From an uncultured Shewanella sp. (GTDB taxonomy: Bacteria; Pseudomonadota; Gammaproteobacteria; Enterobacterales; Shewanellaceae): a stretch of DNA of 64,000 nucleotides. A program made the position numbers and the translations under genes. Where the stretch lies: positions 56,703-120,702 of the forward strand of contig NZ_CANMIO010000014.1 in assembly GCF_947497935.1 (NCBI RefSeq). The letters are read 5' to 3'. Under the pieces are notes generated by a model, which worked only from the letters and a program-made list of their open reading frames with translations, did no database searches and was not told the DNA's origin. Positions 49,470 through 58,740 of this stretch are shown here, piece after piece. Numbering within the stretch: the stretch's first letter is position 1; each line of letters starts with the position of its first letter.

Positions 49470-50973
49470 ATTTTCACAATGGTCTTCGCTATCGGCTTGG
49501 TCAATTATCAGCTTTACCCTGCTGACGACAAGACAATTATTGAGTAGCGGCTATGCCCTTATTCCAGTTGTCTATACTGGTTGGCAACAAGGCTTTAGCA
49601 GCCCATGGGTCATCATCGCAATCCTAGCTGTAGTAAGCCTCATCTCTATTTTTAGTGTACTGCAGTGGCTAAAGTTTCGTTTTAGAGTAGAAACCGATAA
49701 GCTCAATATCAGACACGGTATTGTGTTTAAAAAAGCCGATGAGTTGCCCTTCAGTAAAATTCAAAATGTGCGCTTAGAGCAGCCGCTTTACTTTCGCCCA
49801 ATGGGGCTCTATCGCCTCGTTGTCGAAACCGCAGGCTCTAAAGAAAATGAAGCCGAACTGTCGGCTCTAGCCTACAAAGATGCTCTCATCCTTAAAAAGC
49901 AGTTAATGGCAGAACATGATGCCCATACTCTGCAAAATGAGCACTCCAGTAACCCATCACAAGGCCAACATACATCTAAACAAGTTAATACCATTAGCCG
50001 TAAGAGCCTTAAACAGCTGGTGCTATTTGGGCTTTATCAAAATAACGCTATTTGGCTAGCCGTCATTTTAGGTCCCATCTTCGGTCAACTCGATTGGGAG
50101 TCGATGGAAAACCTGCAATTGATGCAAGCATTTATGGCTTGGTACGACAGCCATATTGCTGTCAGCCTGATGCTGCAACTCATGTTCGCCTTTATGGCGC
50201 TGGTTGGTTTCTATCTGCTATTTTCGCTACTTTCTATCACCTCAGCCGTGTTGAAGTACTCTCCTTACCGACTTAGCCGCAGCGGCAATACGCTGCATCG
50301 CACAGGTGGGATTATTGCTAAGCAAAACGATGCATTGGCGATAAAGCGCATACAGGTCATTAAATTCTACCAACCCTTAATAGGCCGCTTACTCAAGCTG
50401 TGGACAGTCTACTTTAAACAGGTCCAGGGACATGAAGTCGAGCAGCGAGGCAGTACAAACATGCTGGTTCCCAGCATGAGCCATGACGATATTATTCGGC
50501 TTCTACCCGAGCTTAAAGGCGTTGAAGCTAGCTCGACTCAGCTCCCCAAGCAATATCAACACATTCATCTAGGCTGGTTCTGGCGTCGTGGGCTACTGCC
50601 ACTACTCGTCCCGGCAATTAACACCTACTTTATCGGAATAAACCTGTTTACCGAGCTACTCTGGATAGGTGCTAGCCTATTTTGCATGGGGATTTACTTA
50701 AGATACCGCCAATATGGCTACATGATCGAAGGCGACAACCTTTGGTTTCACTCAGGATTACTTGGGCGCAGCTGGCAGCTTATCGCACTGACTAAGGTTC
50801 AGCATGTTTCGATAACACAATCACCCAATCAAAAACGCAGTGGCTTAGCTAACCTTGAAATTGGCCTCGCCAGTGGTACAGTAAAACTGCCTTATATCTC
50901 AATCATTGCCGCGCGAAAAATTGCAGAGCGATCCCTCGCGCTTATTCATAACGATCATCGAAACTGGATATAG
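49459..50973 (+). CDS. PH domain (bPH2) membrane protein, YdbT type
   Basis: The 504-residue protein has several membrane segments and three bPH2 repeats: one after residue 75 (RVETDKLNIRHGIVFKKADE, FSKIQNVRLEQPLYFRP), one near 270 (YRLSRSGNTLHRTGGIIAKQ) and one near 415 (YMIEGDNLWFHSGLLGRSWQ, LTKVQHVSITQSPNQ). It is the partner of the preceding protein and is followed after 2 bp by the DUF924 gene. Confidence 0.87.
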   Translation: MTHKFSQWSSLSAWSIISFTLLTTRQLLSSGYALIPVVYTGWQQGFSSPWVIIAILAVVSLISIFSVLQWLKFRFRVETDKLNIRHGIVFKKADELPFSKIQNVRLEQPLYFRPMGLYRLVVETAGSKENEAELSALAYKDALILKKQLMAEHDAHTLQNEHSSNPSQGQHTSKQVNTISRKSLKQLVLFGLYQNNAIWLAVILGPIFGQLDWESMENLQLMQAFMAWYDSHIAVSLMLQLMFAFMALVGFYLLFSLLSITSAVLKYSPYRLSRSGNTLHRTGGIIAKQNDALAIKRIQVIKFYQPLIGRLLKLWTVYFKQVQGHEVEQRGSTNMLVPSMSHDDIIRLLPELKGVEASSTQLPKQYQHIHLGWFWRRGLLPLLVPAINTYFIGINLFTELLWIGASLFCMGIYLRYRQYGYMIEGDNLWFHSGLLGRSWQLIALTKVQHVSITQSPNQKRSGLANLEIGLASGTVKLPYISIIAARKIAERSLALIHNDHRNWI

Positions 50974-50975
50974 CC

Positions 50976-51554
50976 ATGAACAGACTAGCCACAGAGCACA
51001 CATCAGAGCAGCCAATTACCCCTGATATGATTATTCACTTTTGGTTTGAAGAAATTGAGCCTAAGCAGTGGTGGGTAAAAGACCTTGAGTTTGATGCCCT
51101 CATTAAACAAGATTACGCCAGCTTATTAGCACAAGCTGTGCGGGGGGAACTCTATCACTGGCGAGCAACCCCACAGGGAAGGCTGGCCGAGATCATCGTG
51201 TTAGATCAATTCTCCCGCAACATTTATCGAGACACTCCAAAAGCCTTTGCCGCCGATCCCATCGCACTGGTGCTTGCTCAAGAAGCTGTCGCACTTAATA
51301 GCGATGCGGAGCTAAAAGCTAAACAAGTGCCGTTTTTATTTATGCCCTATATGCACAGCGAATCGCCGTTAGTCCATGAAGTGGCGGTTAGGCTCTTCAG
51401 TCGAGAAGCCGCTAAAGGCAATTTAGATTTTGAGATCAGACACAAGGCTATTATCGACCAGTTTGGCCGTTATCCTCACCGCAATAGCATCTTAGGCCGC
51501 GAGTCTAGCGCTGAAGAGATTGCTTTTTTACAGCAACCAGGATCGAGTTTCTAA
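50976..51554 (+). CDS. DUF924 family protein
   Basis: The 192-residue soluble helical protein has the DUF924 signature: IIHFWFEEIEPKQWWVKD near the start, GRLAEIIVLDQFSRNIYRDT, FLFMPYMHSES and FGRYPHRNSILGRESS. The fold is TPR-like. No activity is known. It starts 2 bp after the YdbT-type gene, suggesting one three-gene operon, and is closed by a hairpin. Confidence 0.88.
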   Translation: MNRLATEHTSEQPITPDMIIHFWFEEIEPKQWWVKDLEFDALIKQDYASLLAQAVRGELYHWRATPQGRLAEIIVLDQFSRNIYRDTPKAFAADPIALVLAQEAVALNSDAELKAKQVPFLFMPYMHSESPLVHEVAVRLFSREAAKGNLDFEIRHKAIIDQFGRYPHRNSILGRESSAEEIAFLQQPGSSF

Positions 51555-51589
51555 CTGCCGCATTTATACTTTGGATATAAAAGCAAAAC

Positions 51590-51610
51590 AGCCACACAAA
51601 TAGTGTGGCT
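51590..51610. terminator. Hairpin between DUF924 and the usp genes
   Basis: Perfect 8-bp stem AGCCACAC/GTGTGGCT with loop AAATA, followed by GGCATTTTTA. It lies between convergent units. Confidence 0.6.
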
Positions 51611-51699
51611 GGCATTTTTACAGCCATAGCGAACATCTTTACTCGCCTGACTATTGTGCAGTGATAACCAATACTGTTAAGCAGCCAATTAGCTCTGTC

Positions 51700-52143
51700 T
51701 TATTTAACCACTAGCACAGGGCACTTGGCTTTATTGGCTAAGGTCTCTGCAATATTAGGGTTGAGTAGGTGCGCAATCCCTTTGCGACCATGACTGGCGA
51801 TAACTATCATACCAATTTGACCGACCTCAGCCTCTTCAAGGATCTCGTCTAAGACATCCCCCTTGCGCAGTACGGTTTTCACCGTCAATCCATGATTGAG
51901 TTCCTGCAGGATCTGCTGCTCTATTTTCTCTAGATTTTCATTTGCTGCAGTCTCTATCTGTCTATCAAGTTGCTCCACAGACTCTACTGCAATGCCGTAA
52001 TGATGCTCACTAAAAGGCTCACTCATCACATGCACCAAACGTAAGCTCACACCATAAAGATTCGCCATCTCGATGGCATAGCTCAGTGCATGAGACGCCG
52101 TCAATGAAAAATCCGTTGGACATAAAATTTGTCGAGTACGCAT
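51700..52143 (-). CDS. Universal stress protein, UspA family (copy 1)
   Basis: The 147-residue protein has the Usp fold: RQILCPTDFSLTASHALSYA at the N-terminus and the ATP-type motif VIASHGRKGIAHLLNPNIAE near the C-terminus, ending CPVLVVK. The G-x2-G-x9-G(S/T) motif is degenerate, so nucleotide binding is uncertain. It is a close paralogue of the next gene, 124 bp away, in tandem on the minus strand. Confidence 0.9.
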   Translation of the reverse strand: MRTRQILCPTDFSLTASHALSYAIEMANLYGVSLRLVHVMSEPFSEHHYGIAVESVEQLDRQIETAANENLEKIEQQILQELNHGLTVKTVLRKGDVLDEILEEAEVGQIGMIVIASHGRKGIAHLLNPNIAETLANKAKCPVLVVK

Positions 52144-52207
52144 AACTTCTCCTCAACCAAGTCTATCTCTACCTGATTGCAGTCTCGCTTTCACTAGATG
52201 GCTCATT

Positions 52208-52252
52208 CACTTGAGTCACTTGAGCCACTTGAGCCATTTAAATCATTTAACT
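52208..52252. repeat. Nine-bp tandem repeat between usp paralogues
   Basis: Five 9-bp units read CACTTGAGT, CACTTGAGC, CACTTGAGC, CATTTAAAT, CATTTAACT. The first three are almost identical and the last two drifted. It is a minisatellite in the spacer downstream of the second usp gene. Confidence 0.65.
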
Positions 52253-52267
52253 TCCCACTAGCAGCGG

Positions 52268-52699
52268 TTACTTGACCACTAGCACTGGGCACTCGGCGCG
52301 ATTTGCGACCGCTTCAGAAACGTTAGAGTGCAAAAAATGTGATAGCCCAGTGCGGCCATGGCTGGCAATGACTATCATACCCGCCTCTGAGCCCTCGGCC
52401 TCTTTTAGGATCTGCTCGGCAGCACTGCCGTGACGAATAACAGACTCAACTGAGAGTTCACTCTTGAGTTCAGTTAATAGCTTCTTCATATTCTCAGCCG
52501 CTGAGTCTTCCATACTCTGGGCAAGCTCTTCAGGAGTCACCGTAAGAATTTGATAATTATCCACTCCCACAGGCTGCTCGATAACATGCACGATACGTAG
52601 GCCAACATGGTATAGGTTTGCCATTTCAATCGCATACTTTAGTGCATGGGACGCCGTATCTGAAAAATCCGTTGGACATAAGATTTGACGACTACGCAT
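52268..52699 (-). CDS. Universal stress protein, UspA family (copy 2)
   Basis: The ATG at 52699 (MRSRQILCPTDFSDTASHAL) follows a GGAGG site, preferred over an in-frame TTG 15 bp upstream. The 143-residue product ends VIASHGRTGLSHFLHSNVSE and CPVLVVK. It is a tandem paralogue of the gene at 51700-52143; the DNA encoding the last residues is nearly the same in both. It is probably cytoplasmic and induced by stress or growth arrest, as in the family. Confidence 0.9.
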   Translation of the reverse strand: MRSRQILCPTDFSDTASHALKYAIEMANLYHVGLRIVHVIEQPVGVDNYQILTVTPEELAQSMEDSAAENMKKLLTELKSELSVESVIRHGSAAEQILKEAEGSEAGMIVIASHGRTGLSHFLHSNVSEAVANRAECPVLVVK

Positions 52700-52802
52700 A
52701 ACTATTTCCTCCAAACATTATTCACTTGCTATCACCATGGTGAATACCGCTTTATGGCAAAGACTTAAACTATAAGCTAATACTAATTCCTTACTAATAA
52801 GG

Positions 52803-53183
52803 TTAGTCATTAAGCCACTCACGTGCCTCTTTTTTACTCTCAAAAAACTTGGCATCGTACGGGGTAAACCAGTCCGTCATTTTTGTCACCCACTCTTGAA
52901 GCCGTCCCTCTCCAACAATGGCAATCTTCTCAAACGCCTTGCCATGGGCAACGCCTAGCTTTAGATCATCCCAGGCGGCGCGTAGCTCCCAACCATCTAA
53001 CTCGCTAATATCCGCTAGCACATTAATCTCAGGGTCTTCGACCCCAGCAATCGCGGACTCTAGCATGGGAACCATATACTCATAATCTTCGTGGGTTAAC
53101 TTACCAACAGCAACAAAGGTCATATAAAACTTGCTGCCACTGCGCTCTATCCCCACAGATATTCCATGTACATTGCTGCTCAT
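52803..53183 (-). CDS. SpoIIAA-like (STAS/SEC14-type) protein
   Basis: The ATG at 53183 has AAGGA 6 nt upstream and is preferred to a TTG 6 bp earlier. The 126-residue soluble protein has the SpoIIAA-like fold: HGISVGIERSGSKFYMTFVA, ADISELDGWELRAAWDDL, FEKIAIVGEGRLQEWVTKM and FESKKEAREWL at the end. Members are small cytoplasmic proteins of unknown role. It is divergent from the aldehyde dehydrogenase gene. Confidence 0.82.
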   Translation of the reverse strand: MSSNVHGISVGIERSGSKFYMTFVAVGKLTHEDYEYMVPMLESAIAGVEDPEINVLADISELDGWELRAAWDDLKLGVAHGKAFEKIAIVGEGRLQEWVTKMTDWFTPYDAKFFESKKEAREWLND

Positions 53184-53272
53184 TTTCAATCCTTAGTTAA
53201 CTAAGTACCTACTCTAATTTTAGGGTGCTGACGATTACTGAACTTGATCTCGGTCACAAATCAATTTGATAT

Positions 53273-53322
53273 TTGATCTTTAATCAAAAGTTCATTATTA
53301 TCAGACCGACTAATCAGTCGGT
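53273..53322 (+). promoter_or_regulatory. Promoter and TetR-type operator of the aldehyde dehydrogenase gene
   Basis: A -35 TTGATC (53273-53278) and -10 TATTAT (53296-53301) lie exactly 17 bp apart. Immediately after, ACCGACTAATCAGTCGGT (53305-53322) is an inverted repeat with 7-bp arms over the start point. A repressor bound here would block transcription; the TetR gene of the same operon is the obvious candidate. Confidence 0.75.
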
Positions 53323-53352
53323 TATTTAAAGACCAATTCTGGAGCTAAGTTA

Positions 53353-54780
53353 ATGAACATGCACATAGACCATCAGGCAGCAAAATCACTCTCGCAAATG
53401 TTAATCGAACAGCGCACCTGCTATTTAAATGAGCCTGCGCCCAGCTATGACGCCAGAATTGAACACCTAAAGAGTCTTAAAGCCGCCATAATCACCTATC
53501 AAGAACAACTCGTGTCGGCGCTGAACCGCGACTACGGAAACCGCTCTATTGATGACAGCGTGATCTCCGATATCATGCCCTGCATTAACAACATCAATTA
53601 CAGCCTAAAACACCTCAAGAAATGGATGAAGCCTAGCTCTCGTCATGCGGGTCTACTCTTGTCACCAGCCAAGATTAAAGTGCACTACCAGCCACTCGGC
53701 GTGGTTGGGATTATCGTGCCGTGGAACTTCCCCATCATGCTGTCGATTGGCCCATTGATCACCGCGCTCGCAGCGGGTAATCGCGCCATGATTAAGCTGT
53801 CAGAATTTACCCCCGAAACCAATCAAGTCATCAAGGCGATGCTAAGCAGCATCTTTGATGACAAACATGTGGCTTGTGTTGAGGGGGAGGCCGAAGTTGC
53901 TGCCGAGTTTTCCGCGCTATCGTTTGATCACTTACTCTTTACTGGCTCAACCACGGTTGGTCGCCATGTCATGCGTGCAGCGGCTGATAACCTAACTCCT
54001 GTGACTCTGGAGCTTGGTGGTAAGTCGCCAGTTATCGTGGCCGATGATATTGATATGGATACCGCAGTCGAACGCATGATCTACGGTAAATGTTTAAACG
54101 CGGGGCAAATTTGCGTAGCTCCTGACTATGTACTCGTGCCATGCGCCAAGCTCGACAGCTTTATTCAGGCCTATAAGAAAAAGTTCACCAGCATGTATGG
54201 CCAAGTAAGTGACAACAAAGACTACGGCAGTGTGATCAACCAGCGACAATTCGACCGTATCATGCAGGTTCTCGATGACGCTAAGAGCAAAGGTGCCAAC
54301 ATTATTAGCGCCAATGATGAAGCGATTAATAGCGATAAGCGTAAGATGCCAACCCAACTTATCAGCAATGCCAGTGATGAGATGTTAGCGCTGCAAGAGG
54401 AAATCTTTGGCCCACTGCTGCCAATCATCCCTTATAACAGCCTAGACGAGGCGATAAGTTACGTTAACCAGCGCCCTCGCCCCCTAGCGCTTTACCTGAT
54501 GAGCTTTGATAAAGACACTCAGCAGCATGTACTCAAGCACACTCATTCTGGCGGCGTGTGCATTAACGAAGCCGTGTTTCATGTGGCTGCCGACGATGCC
54601 CCCTTTGGCGGCATAGGCCCATCGGGTATGGGACACTATCATGGTAAGGAAGGCTTCCTAACTTTTAGTCACGCCAAAACCGTACTCAGCCGTGGTAAAT
54701 ATCTCAATACTGGCAAACTGGTGCACCCTCCTTATGGTGGTTTTATTCAGCGCCTATTGATGAAATTTTTCTTACGTTAA
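53353..54780 (+). CDS. Coniferyl-aldehyde dehydrogenase-type aldehyde dehydrogenase
   Basis: The 475-residue enzyme oxidises an aldehyde with NAD(P)+. It has VVGIIVPWNFPIMLSIGPL, the LFTGSTTVGRHVM nucleotide motif, catalytic Glu in LELGGKSPVIV and catalytic Cys in NAGQICVAPDYVLV. It ends with a short hydrophobic stretch (GGFIQRLLMKFFLR), as in CalB-like and fatty-aldehyde dehydrogenases that associate with membranes. GGAGC precedes the ATG. It is followed after 21 bp by a TetR repressor gene. Confidence 0.9.
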   Translation: MNMHIDHQAAKSLSQMLIEQRTCYLNEPAPSYDARIEHLKSLKAAIITYQEQLVSALNRDYGNRSIDDSVISDIMPCINNINYSLKHLKKWMKPSSRHAGLLLSPAKIKVHYQPLGVVGIIVPWNFPIMLSIGPLITALAAGNRAMIKLSEFTPETNQVIKAMLSSIFDDKHVACVEGEAEVAAEFSALSFDHLLFTGSTTVGRHVMRAAADNLTPVTLELGGKSPVIVADDIDMDTAVERMIYGKCLNAGQICVAPDYVLVPCAKLDSFIQAYKKKFTSMYGQVSDNKDYGSVINQRQFDRIMQVLDDAKSKGANIISANDEAINSDKRKMPTQLISNASDEMLALQEEIFGPLLPIIPYNSLDEAISYVNQRPRPLALYLMSFDKDTQQHVLKHTHSGGVCINEAVFHVAADDAPFGGIGPSGMGHYHGKEGFLTFSHAKTVLSRGKYLNTGKLVHPPYGGFIQRLLMKFFLR

Positions 54781-54801
54781 CCTCAACTAGGCAGTAATTT
54801 G

Positions 54802-55374
54802 ATGAGTCGTATCGACAAAAAACAGGCCATATTAGACACAGCGCTGACGCTTTTTGTCAGCCAAGGCTTTTATGCCACCTCAACCGCTTCAATTGCCAAA
54901 CAAGCTGGAGTAGCAACTGGCACATTATTTCATCACTTCGCCTCAAAAGAGGCCTTGATGAACCACCTGTATATATCCATTAAGCAGGAGTTTGCCGATG
55001 CGATAAAATCGCAAATCAGTCAAAAGGGGGAGTTAAAAAAAGATGCTCAACACCTGTGGTTGGTCGCTATTAATTGGGCAATAACGAATCCACTTAAACA
55101 GGAGTTTTTCCAGCAATACTCTATGTCTCCGTCGATCGCATCGGAGGTGAGACAACAAGCAATGAACAGTATTTTAGGCTTTATGGGTGAGTTAATTCAG
55201 CAAGGACAGAAAGCAGGCGAACTCGCAGATTATCCGCTACCCTTAATGCTAGAAAGTTGTCATGGCCAATATTTGGCGGCGACACGATATTTTCTCGACA
55301 ACCCTGAATCATGGAAAGATGAAGCATATAAACAGTCAAGTTTTGCGATGTTTTGGAATGCAATGAAGGCCTAG
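54802..55374 (+). CDS. TetR family transcriptional regulator
   Basis: The ATG at 54802 is preferred over the preceding TTG. The 190-residue protein has the N-terminal TetR HTH (TSTASIAKQAGVATGTLFHH FASKEAL, residues about 25-50) and a helical ligand-binding C-terminal domain. It is encoded just downstream of the aldehyde dehydrogenase and probably represses both genes through the palindrome over their promoter, released by an aldehyde or fatty compound. That control is inferred from arrangement. Confidence 0.9.
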   Translation: MSRIDKKQAILDTALTLFVSQGFYATSTASIAKQAGVATGTLFHHFASKEALMNHLYISIKQEFADAIKSQISQKGELKKDAQHLWLVAINWAITNPLKQEFFQQYSMSPSIASEVRQQAMNSILGFMGELIQQGQKAGELADYPLPLMLESCHGQYLAATRYFLDNPESWKDEAYKQSSFAMFWNAMKA

Positions 55375-55452
55375 TTAGTTAACCAGTAGCTGTTTATGAA
55401 TAAGGCATAGAGCGGCTACTAAGTTAAGGATAATTTATTCAAAGGAGTGAAT

Positions 55453-55683
55453 ATGTTAAGGATGAAAACGAAGTGCGAGCGTTGCCATGCGCCACTCGCA
55501 CGCAAAGATACTGCTTATATCTGCTCATTCGAAGACACCTACTGTCAAAGCTGTAGTGAAAAACTGAACTATACCTGTGTCAGGTGCCAAGGCGCACTAG
55601 TACTTAGACCCCCGAGGCTTATTAAACCCTTTAAGGTGCCCAGCGCTAAATTAAAAATCCTCTCCTTAGCTAACTCCTATTAG
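55453..55683 (+). CDS. DUF1272 zinc-ribbon protein
   Basis: The ATG at 55453 follows GGAG by 5 nt. The 76-residue protein has four CxxC-like pairs (CERCHAPL, AYICSFEDTYCQSC, TCVRCQGAL), the DUF1272 zinc-ribbon pattern, and a Pro/Arg/Lys-rich tail (LVLRPPRLIKPFKV). Probably a small zinc protein; function unknown. It lies 72 bp after the TetR gene. Confidence 0.85.
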   Translation: MLRMKTKCERCHAPLARKDTAYICSFEDTYCQSCSEKLNYTCVRCQGALVLRPPRLIKPFKVPSAKLKILSLANSY

Positions 55684-55765
55684 CGTTTAACCCCTACAAC
55701 TTATCAGAGCAGTAGAGGCACTCACCTCTACAGCTCTATATAAAAGCTTAAAGACTAGCGCACGC

Positions 55766-57133
55766 TTATGCGTAAGGTAACCACAGGCTCACACACAAAC
55801 CTTTATCATCCCGATTATGTAAGCTAATGCGTCCATCGTGGGCCTCAATTATCTCGCGGCAAAGAGGCAAGCCTAAACCTGTACCAGACTGCTTGGTGGA
55901 GTAGAAAGGCAGTAAAGCTTGCTGCAAAACATCTGCAGACATACCTAGGCCTTCATCTTTTACTTCAATACAGATCCCTTGGTTGGATCCGCCCTGATTT
56001 ATCTCCCTGATCTCAAGACTTATCTTATCGCTTTCAGAGCCTGACTCATGGGCATTTTTCAGTAAGTTAAGAAATACTTGTTCCATCTGAATCAAGTCGA
56101 AACTAACCTGAATTTTAGGCAGTTCACCTAATAGTTCAAATTGATAGTGCTGCTTTAATTGCTGAGTTAATGACTGCCAATCGACCGGTAACTTTTGCGG
56201 CAATGGCAATTTAGCAAAGCGTGCATAATTGAAGATAAACTGGCTAAGGTGACTGGTGCGATCTTCGATAGTATCGAAAATCAGCTTAAGCTTAGGGTCG
56301 TTAAGCTCTTTGGTAATCATTCTTCCAGAGTTAACCATAGAGGCTATTGGTGCTACAGAGTTATTCAACTCATGGCTGATAATACGGATCACCTTCTTCC
56401 ATACCGCCACCTCTTGACGATTTAGTTCTCGGGTCATCTGCTTGAGTAGCACCAAGTGGTGAAACTGACCATTTAACAGAAATTGCCCCCGGGACAGGTG
56501 CCAAGTTTCAGCATCATTGCCGTCGGTGTCACTACTGAATGAAAACAAGCCATCCTTGGGGTTCTCCAATGCACTAACCAGCTCCTGCGATGCCCCTTCA
56601 AGCAGCTCGCTTAAACTCATCCCCTCAATTCTAAGTCCATCATGAAACAGATGCCTTGCAGCATCATTAGCATAAATCACTCGCTGTTTATCATCGAGTA
56701 GCAGCATCACGTTAGGGGAGCTTTGAATAACCTTATCGAGCAACAATTCACGCTGGTAAATATATTGCCGCTCTTTACGTAACGTCTGTGCAGATTCATT
56801 AAATAGATTGGCTAATGCCTGTAACTGTTTATCGCCGCTCACCGGAATACTCACACTAAAGTCATTATCTTTAAAGTTAAGTAGCCCGACCTCTAACGCC
56901 ATTAGGCTTGAGGCTAGGCTGCGAGTGCCGATATAACTTATCGCAACCGCCAGCAAAATAGCTGAAGTAAAAAGCAACAAATACAGCCAATAGTCAGTAA
57001 CAACGCTTTGTTGTACCTCTGATGAGCCAAACCAAAGTAAGCCCGTAAACGCCAACAACAACCCTGTTGCGCAAGCCAAAACTGCACTAGCAATCAGTTT
57101 AACTCTAAGAGAAACCACGATACTCTCACTCAT
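55766..57133 (-). CDS. Sensor histidine kinase (NtrB-like, membrane-bound)
   Basis: The 455-residue kinase has two membrane segments (LIASAVLACATGLLLAFTGL and YLLLFTSAILLAVAISYIG) with almost no periplasmic loop, then HAMP, PAS (residues about 130-190), the phospho-acceptor helix IRIISHELNNSVAPIASMVN and the ATPase (NLLKNAHESG, GTGLGLPLCREI). It starts 3 bp after the NtrC-type regulator gene and is its partner. With no periplasmic sensor, it likely detects stress within the membrane. Confidence 0.9.
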   Translation of the reverse strand: MSESIVVSLRVKLIASAVLACATGLLLAFTGLLWFGSSEVQQSVVTDYWLYLLLFTSAILLAVAISYIGTRSLASSLMALEVGLLNFKDNDFSVSIPVSGDKQLQALANLFNESAQTLRKERQYIYQRELLLDKVIQSSPNVMLLLDDKQRVIYANDAARHLFHDGLRIEGMSLSELLEGASQELVSALENPKDGLFSFSSDTDGNDAETWHLSRGQFLLNGQFHHLVLLKQMTRELNRQEVAVWKKVIRIISHELNNSVAPIASMVNSGRMITKELNDPKLKLIFDTIEDRTSHLSQFIFNYARFAKLPLPQKLPVDWQSLTQQLKQHYQFELLGELPKIQVSFDLIQMEQVFLNLLKNAHESGSESDKISLEIREINQGGSNQGICIEVKDEGLGMSADVLQQALLPFYSTKQSGTGLGLPLCREIIEAHDGRISLHNRDDKGLCVSLWLPYA

Positions 57134-57136
57134 GAG

Positions 57137-58612
57137 TTACTTATCAATCCCATACTTATCCATGCGTCGGTATAGGGCTTGGCGACTTAATCCTAACGCC
57201 TTAGCGACTCGAGCAATCACGCCATTATGCTGGTCGAGCGCCGCCTCAATATTGGCTTTTTCGGCTTGCGGGGTGTCAGTGTTCCTCTCCTCAGTATTAC
57301 TCGCCCCAGCGCTGTTAACTTGCTCCGCCGAAGATTGCATAGGAGAATAGCTTATTTGAGCTTGAACTTGTGAAGCTGCAGATTCTTCAACGATAGCGGC
57401 TTTAACTGAGCTAATGGCAGTCTCAACAATCGGCGAAGCCGCACCTTCTAACCCAAAGTCCTCGACGGTTAGCTCTGAATTAGCCGCTAAGATCACCGCT
57501 CGTTTACAGGCATTTTCCAGTTCCCGAACATTACCAGGCCAAGAATGTCCCTGCAGCACCTGCTGAGTTTTACGGGATAAAGAGAAGTCGGTACCGATAA
57601 AATGCGTAACCAGCGGCAAGACATCGTCTTTACGTTCATTTAACGCAGGCAAAGGTAGCTCAATCACATTAAGGCGATAGAAGAGATCCTCACGAAACTG
57701 CCCCGCTTGAATATCTTGTGCTAAATCGGCGTTAGTGGCACTGAGCACTCTTACATTAACTCTGCGGGTTTGATGACTACCTAAGCGCTCGAACTCACCG
57801 GTTTGCAACACACGCAGTAATTTGACCTGCCCAGAAAGCGGCAGGTTACCAATTTCATCTAAAAACAGTGTGCCACCATCGGCAGCTTCGAAACGGCCAA
57901 TACGAGCCTTAGTTGCCCCAGTAAAAGCGCCTGCTTCGGCGCCAAACAGCTCGGCTTCAAGCAAGTCCATCGGCAGCGCGCCAATATTGACCTTAATAAA
58001 GGGCTGATTCTTTAAAGATGAATTAGCGTGAATGATATCGGCTAATTTATCTTTACCCGCACCGTTAGGGCCGGTGATCAATACCGACACATCAGATTTT
58101 GCGATCTGAAGCGCTAAGTCGACACAGCGCTGCATGGCACCGCTGTTAAAGACGATACCGCACAGGTCGGCGTCTTTAATGGCCACCATACGCTGGCTTT
58201 CAACTCGGCTTAGCTTTGCATTATCCTTTGCAAGCCGATGCAGTGAAATAAGGTTGCAGATGCTGTTGAGTAACTTGGCATCATCCCAAGGCTTGCCCAT
58301 ATAATCGGCCGCGCCCTCTTTGACTAGCTCCACGGCCAACTCAAGCTGAGTCCATGCTGTGAGTAATATGATGGGTAGCTCAGGCTGTAGCTGTCGAAAA
58401 GCATAAAATAAACTACGCCCCTCTTCGCCAGAGGTGGTGTCTTGGGTGAAATTCATATCTTGTACCACCAGCGCCACGTCATGCAGTTGCACTAATTCGA
58501 GGGCAACATCAGGCGATAGGCAGATGAGCGTCTGATAACCATTCAATTCCAGCATTAAAGACAGCGCGTTACATACGGCTTGGTTATCGTCGACAATTAG
58601 AATTGTATCCAT
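57137..58612 (-). CDS. NtrC-type sigma-54-dependent response regulator
   Basis: The 491-residue activator has a receiver (ILIVDDNQAVCNALSLML, phospho-Asp in VVQDMNF), an AAA+ domain (TGPNGAGKDKLADI, sigma-54 loop EAGAFTGATKARIGRF, GGTLFLDEIGNLPLSGQ) and a Fis-type HTH (NGVIARVAKALGLSRQALYR). It pairs with the kinase just downstream. The sigma-54 promoter and TGTCCG sites upstream of the HlyD gene are its likely targets. Its gene is inside the cluster it would control, 128 bp after the last permease. Confidence 0.92.
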   Translation of the reverse strand: MDTILIVDDNQAVCNALSLMLELNGYQTLICLSPDVALELVQLHDVALVVQDMNFTQDTTSGEEGRSLFYAFRQLQPELPIILLTAWTQLELAVELVKEGAADYMGKPWDDAKLLNSICNLISLHRLAKDNAKLSRVESQRMVAIKDADLCGIVFNSGAMQRCVDLALQIAKSDVSVLITGPNGAGKDKLADIIHANSSLKNQPFIKVNIGALPMDLLEAELFGAEAGAFTGATKARIGRFEAADGGTLFLDEIGNLPLSGQVKLLRVLQTGEFERLGSHQTRRVNVRVLSATNADLAQDIQAGQFREDLFYRLNVIELPLPALNERKDDVLPLVTHFIGTDFSLSRKTQQVLQGHSWPGNVRELENACKRAVILAANSELTVEDFGLEGAASPIVETAISSVKAAIVEESAASQVQAQISYSPMQSSAEQVNSAGASNTEERNTDTPQAEKANIEAALDQHNGVIARVAKALGLSRQALYRRMDKYGIDK

Positions 58613-58740
58613 AAGATCTTATTATTTATTCTTCATTCTTTAGGGCTGGCTATAAAACTAACTGAAAGCCGAACAGAGTTAAAGTAAAGCTCACATTCGG
58701 CTAACAATTAGGTAGCATTCTCCCATTCACAAGTTGCAGA

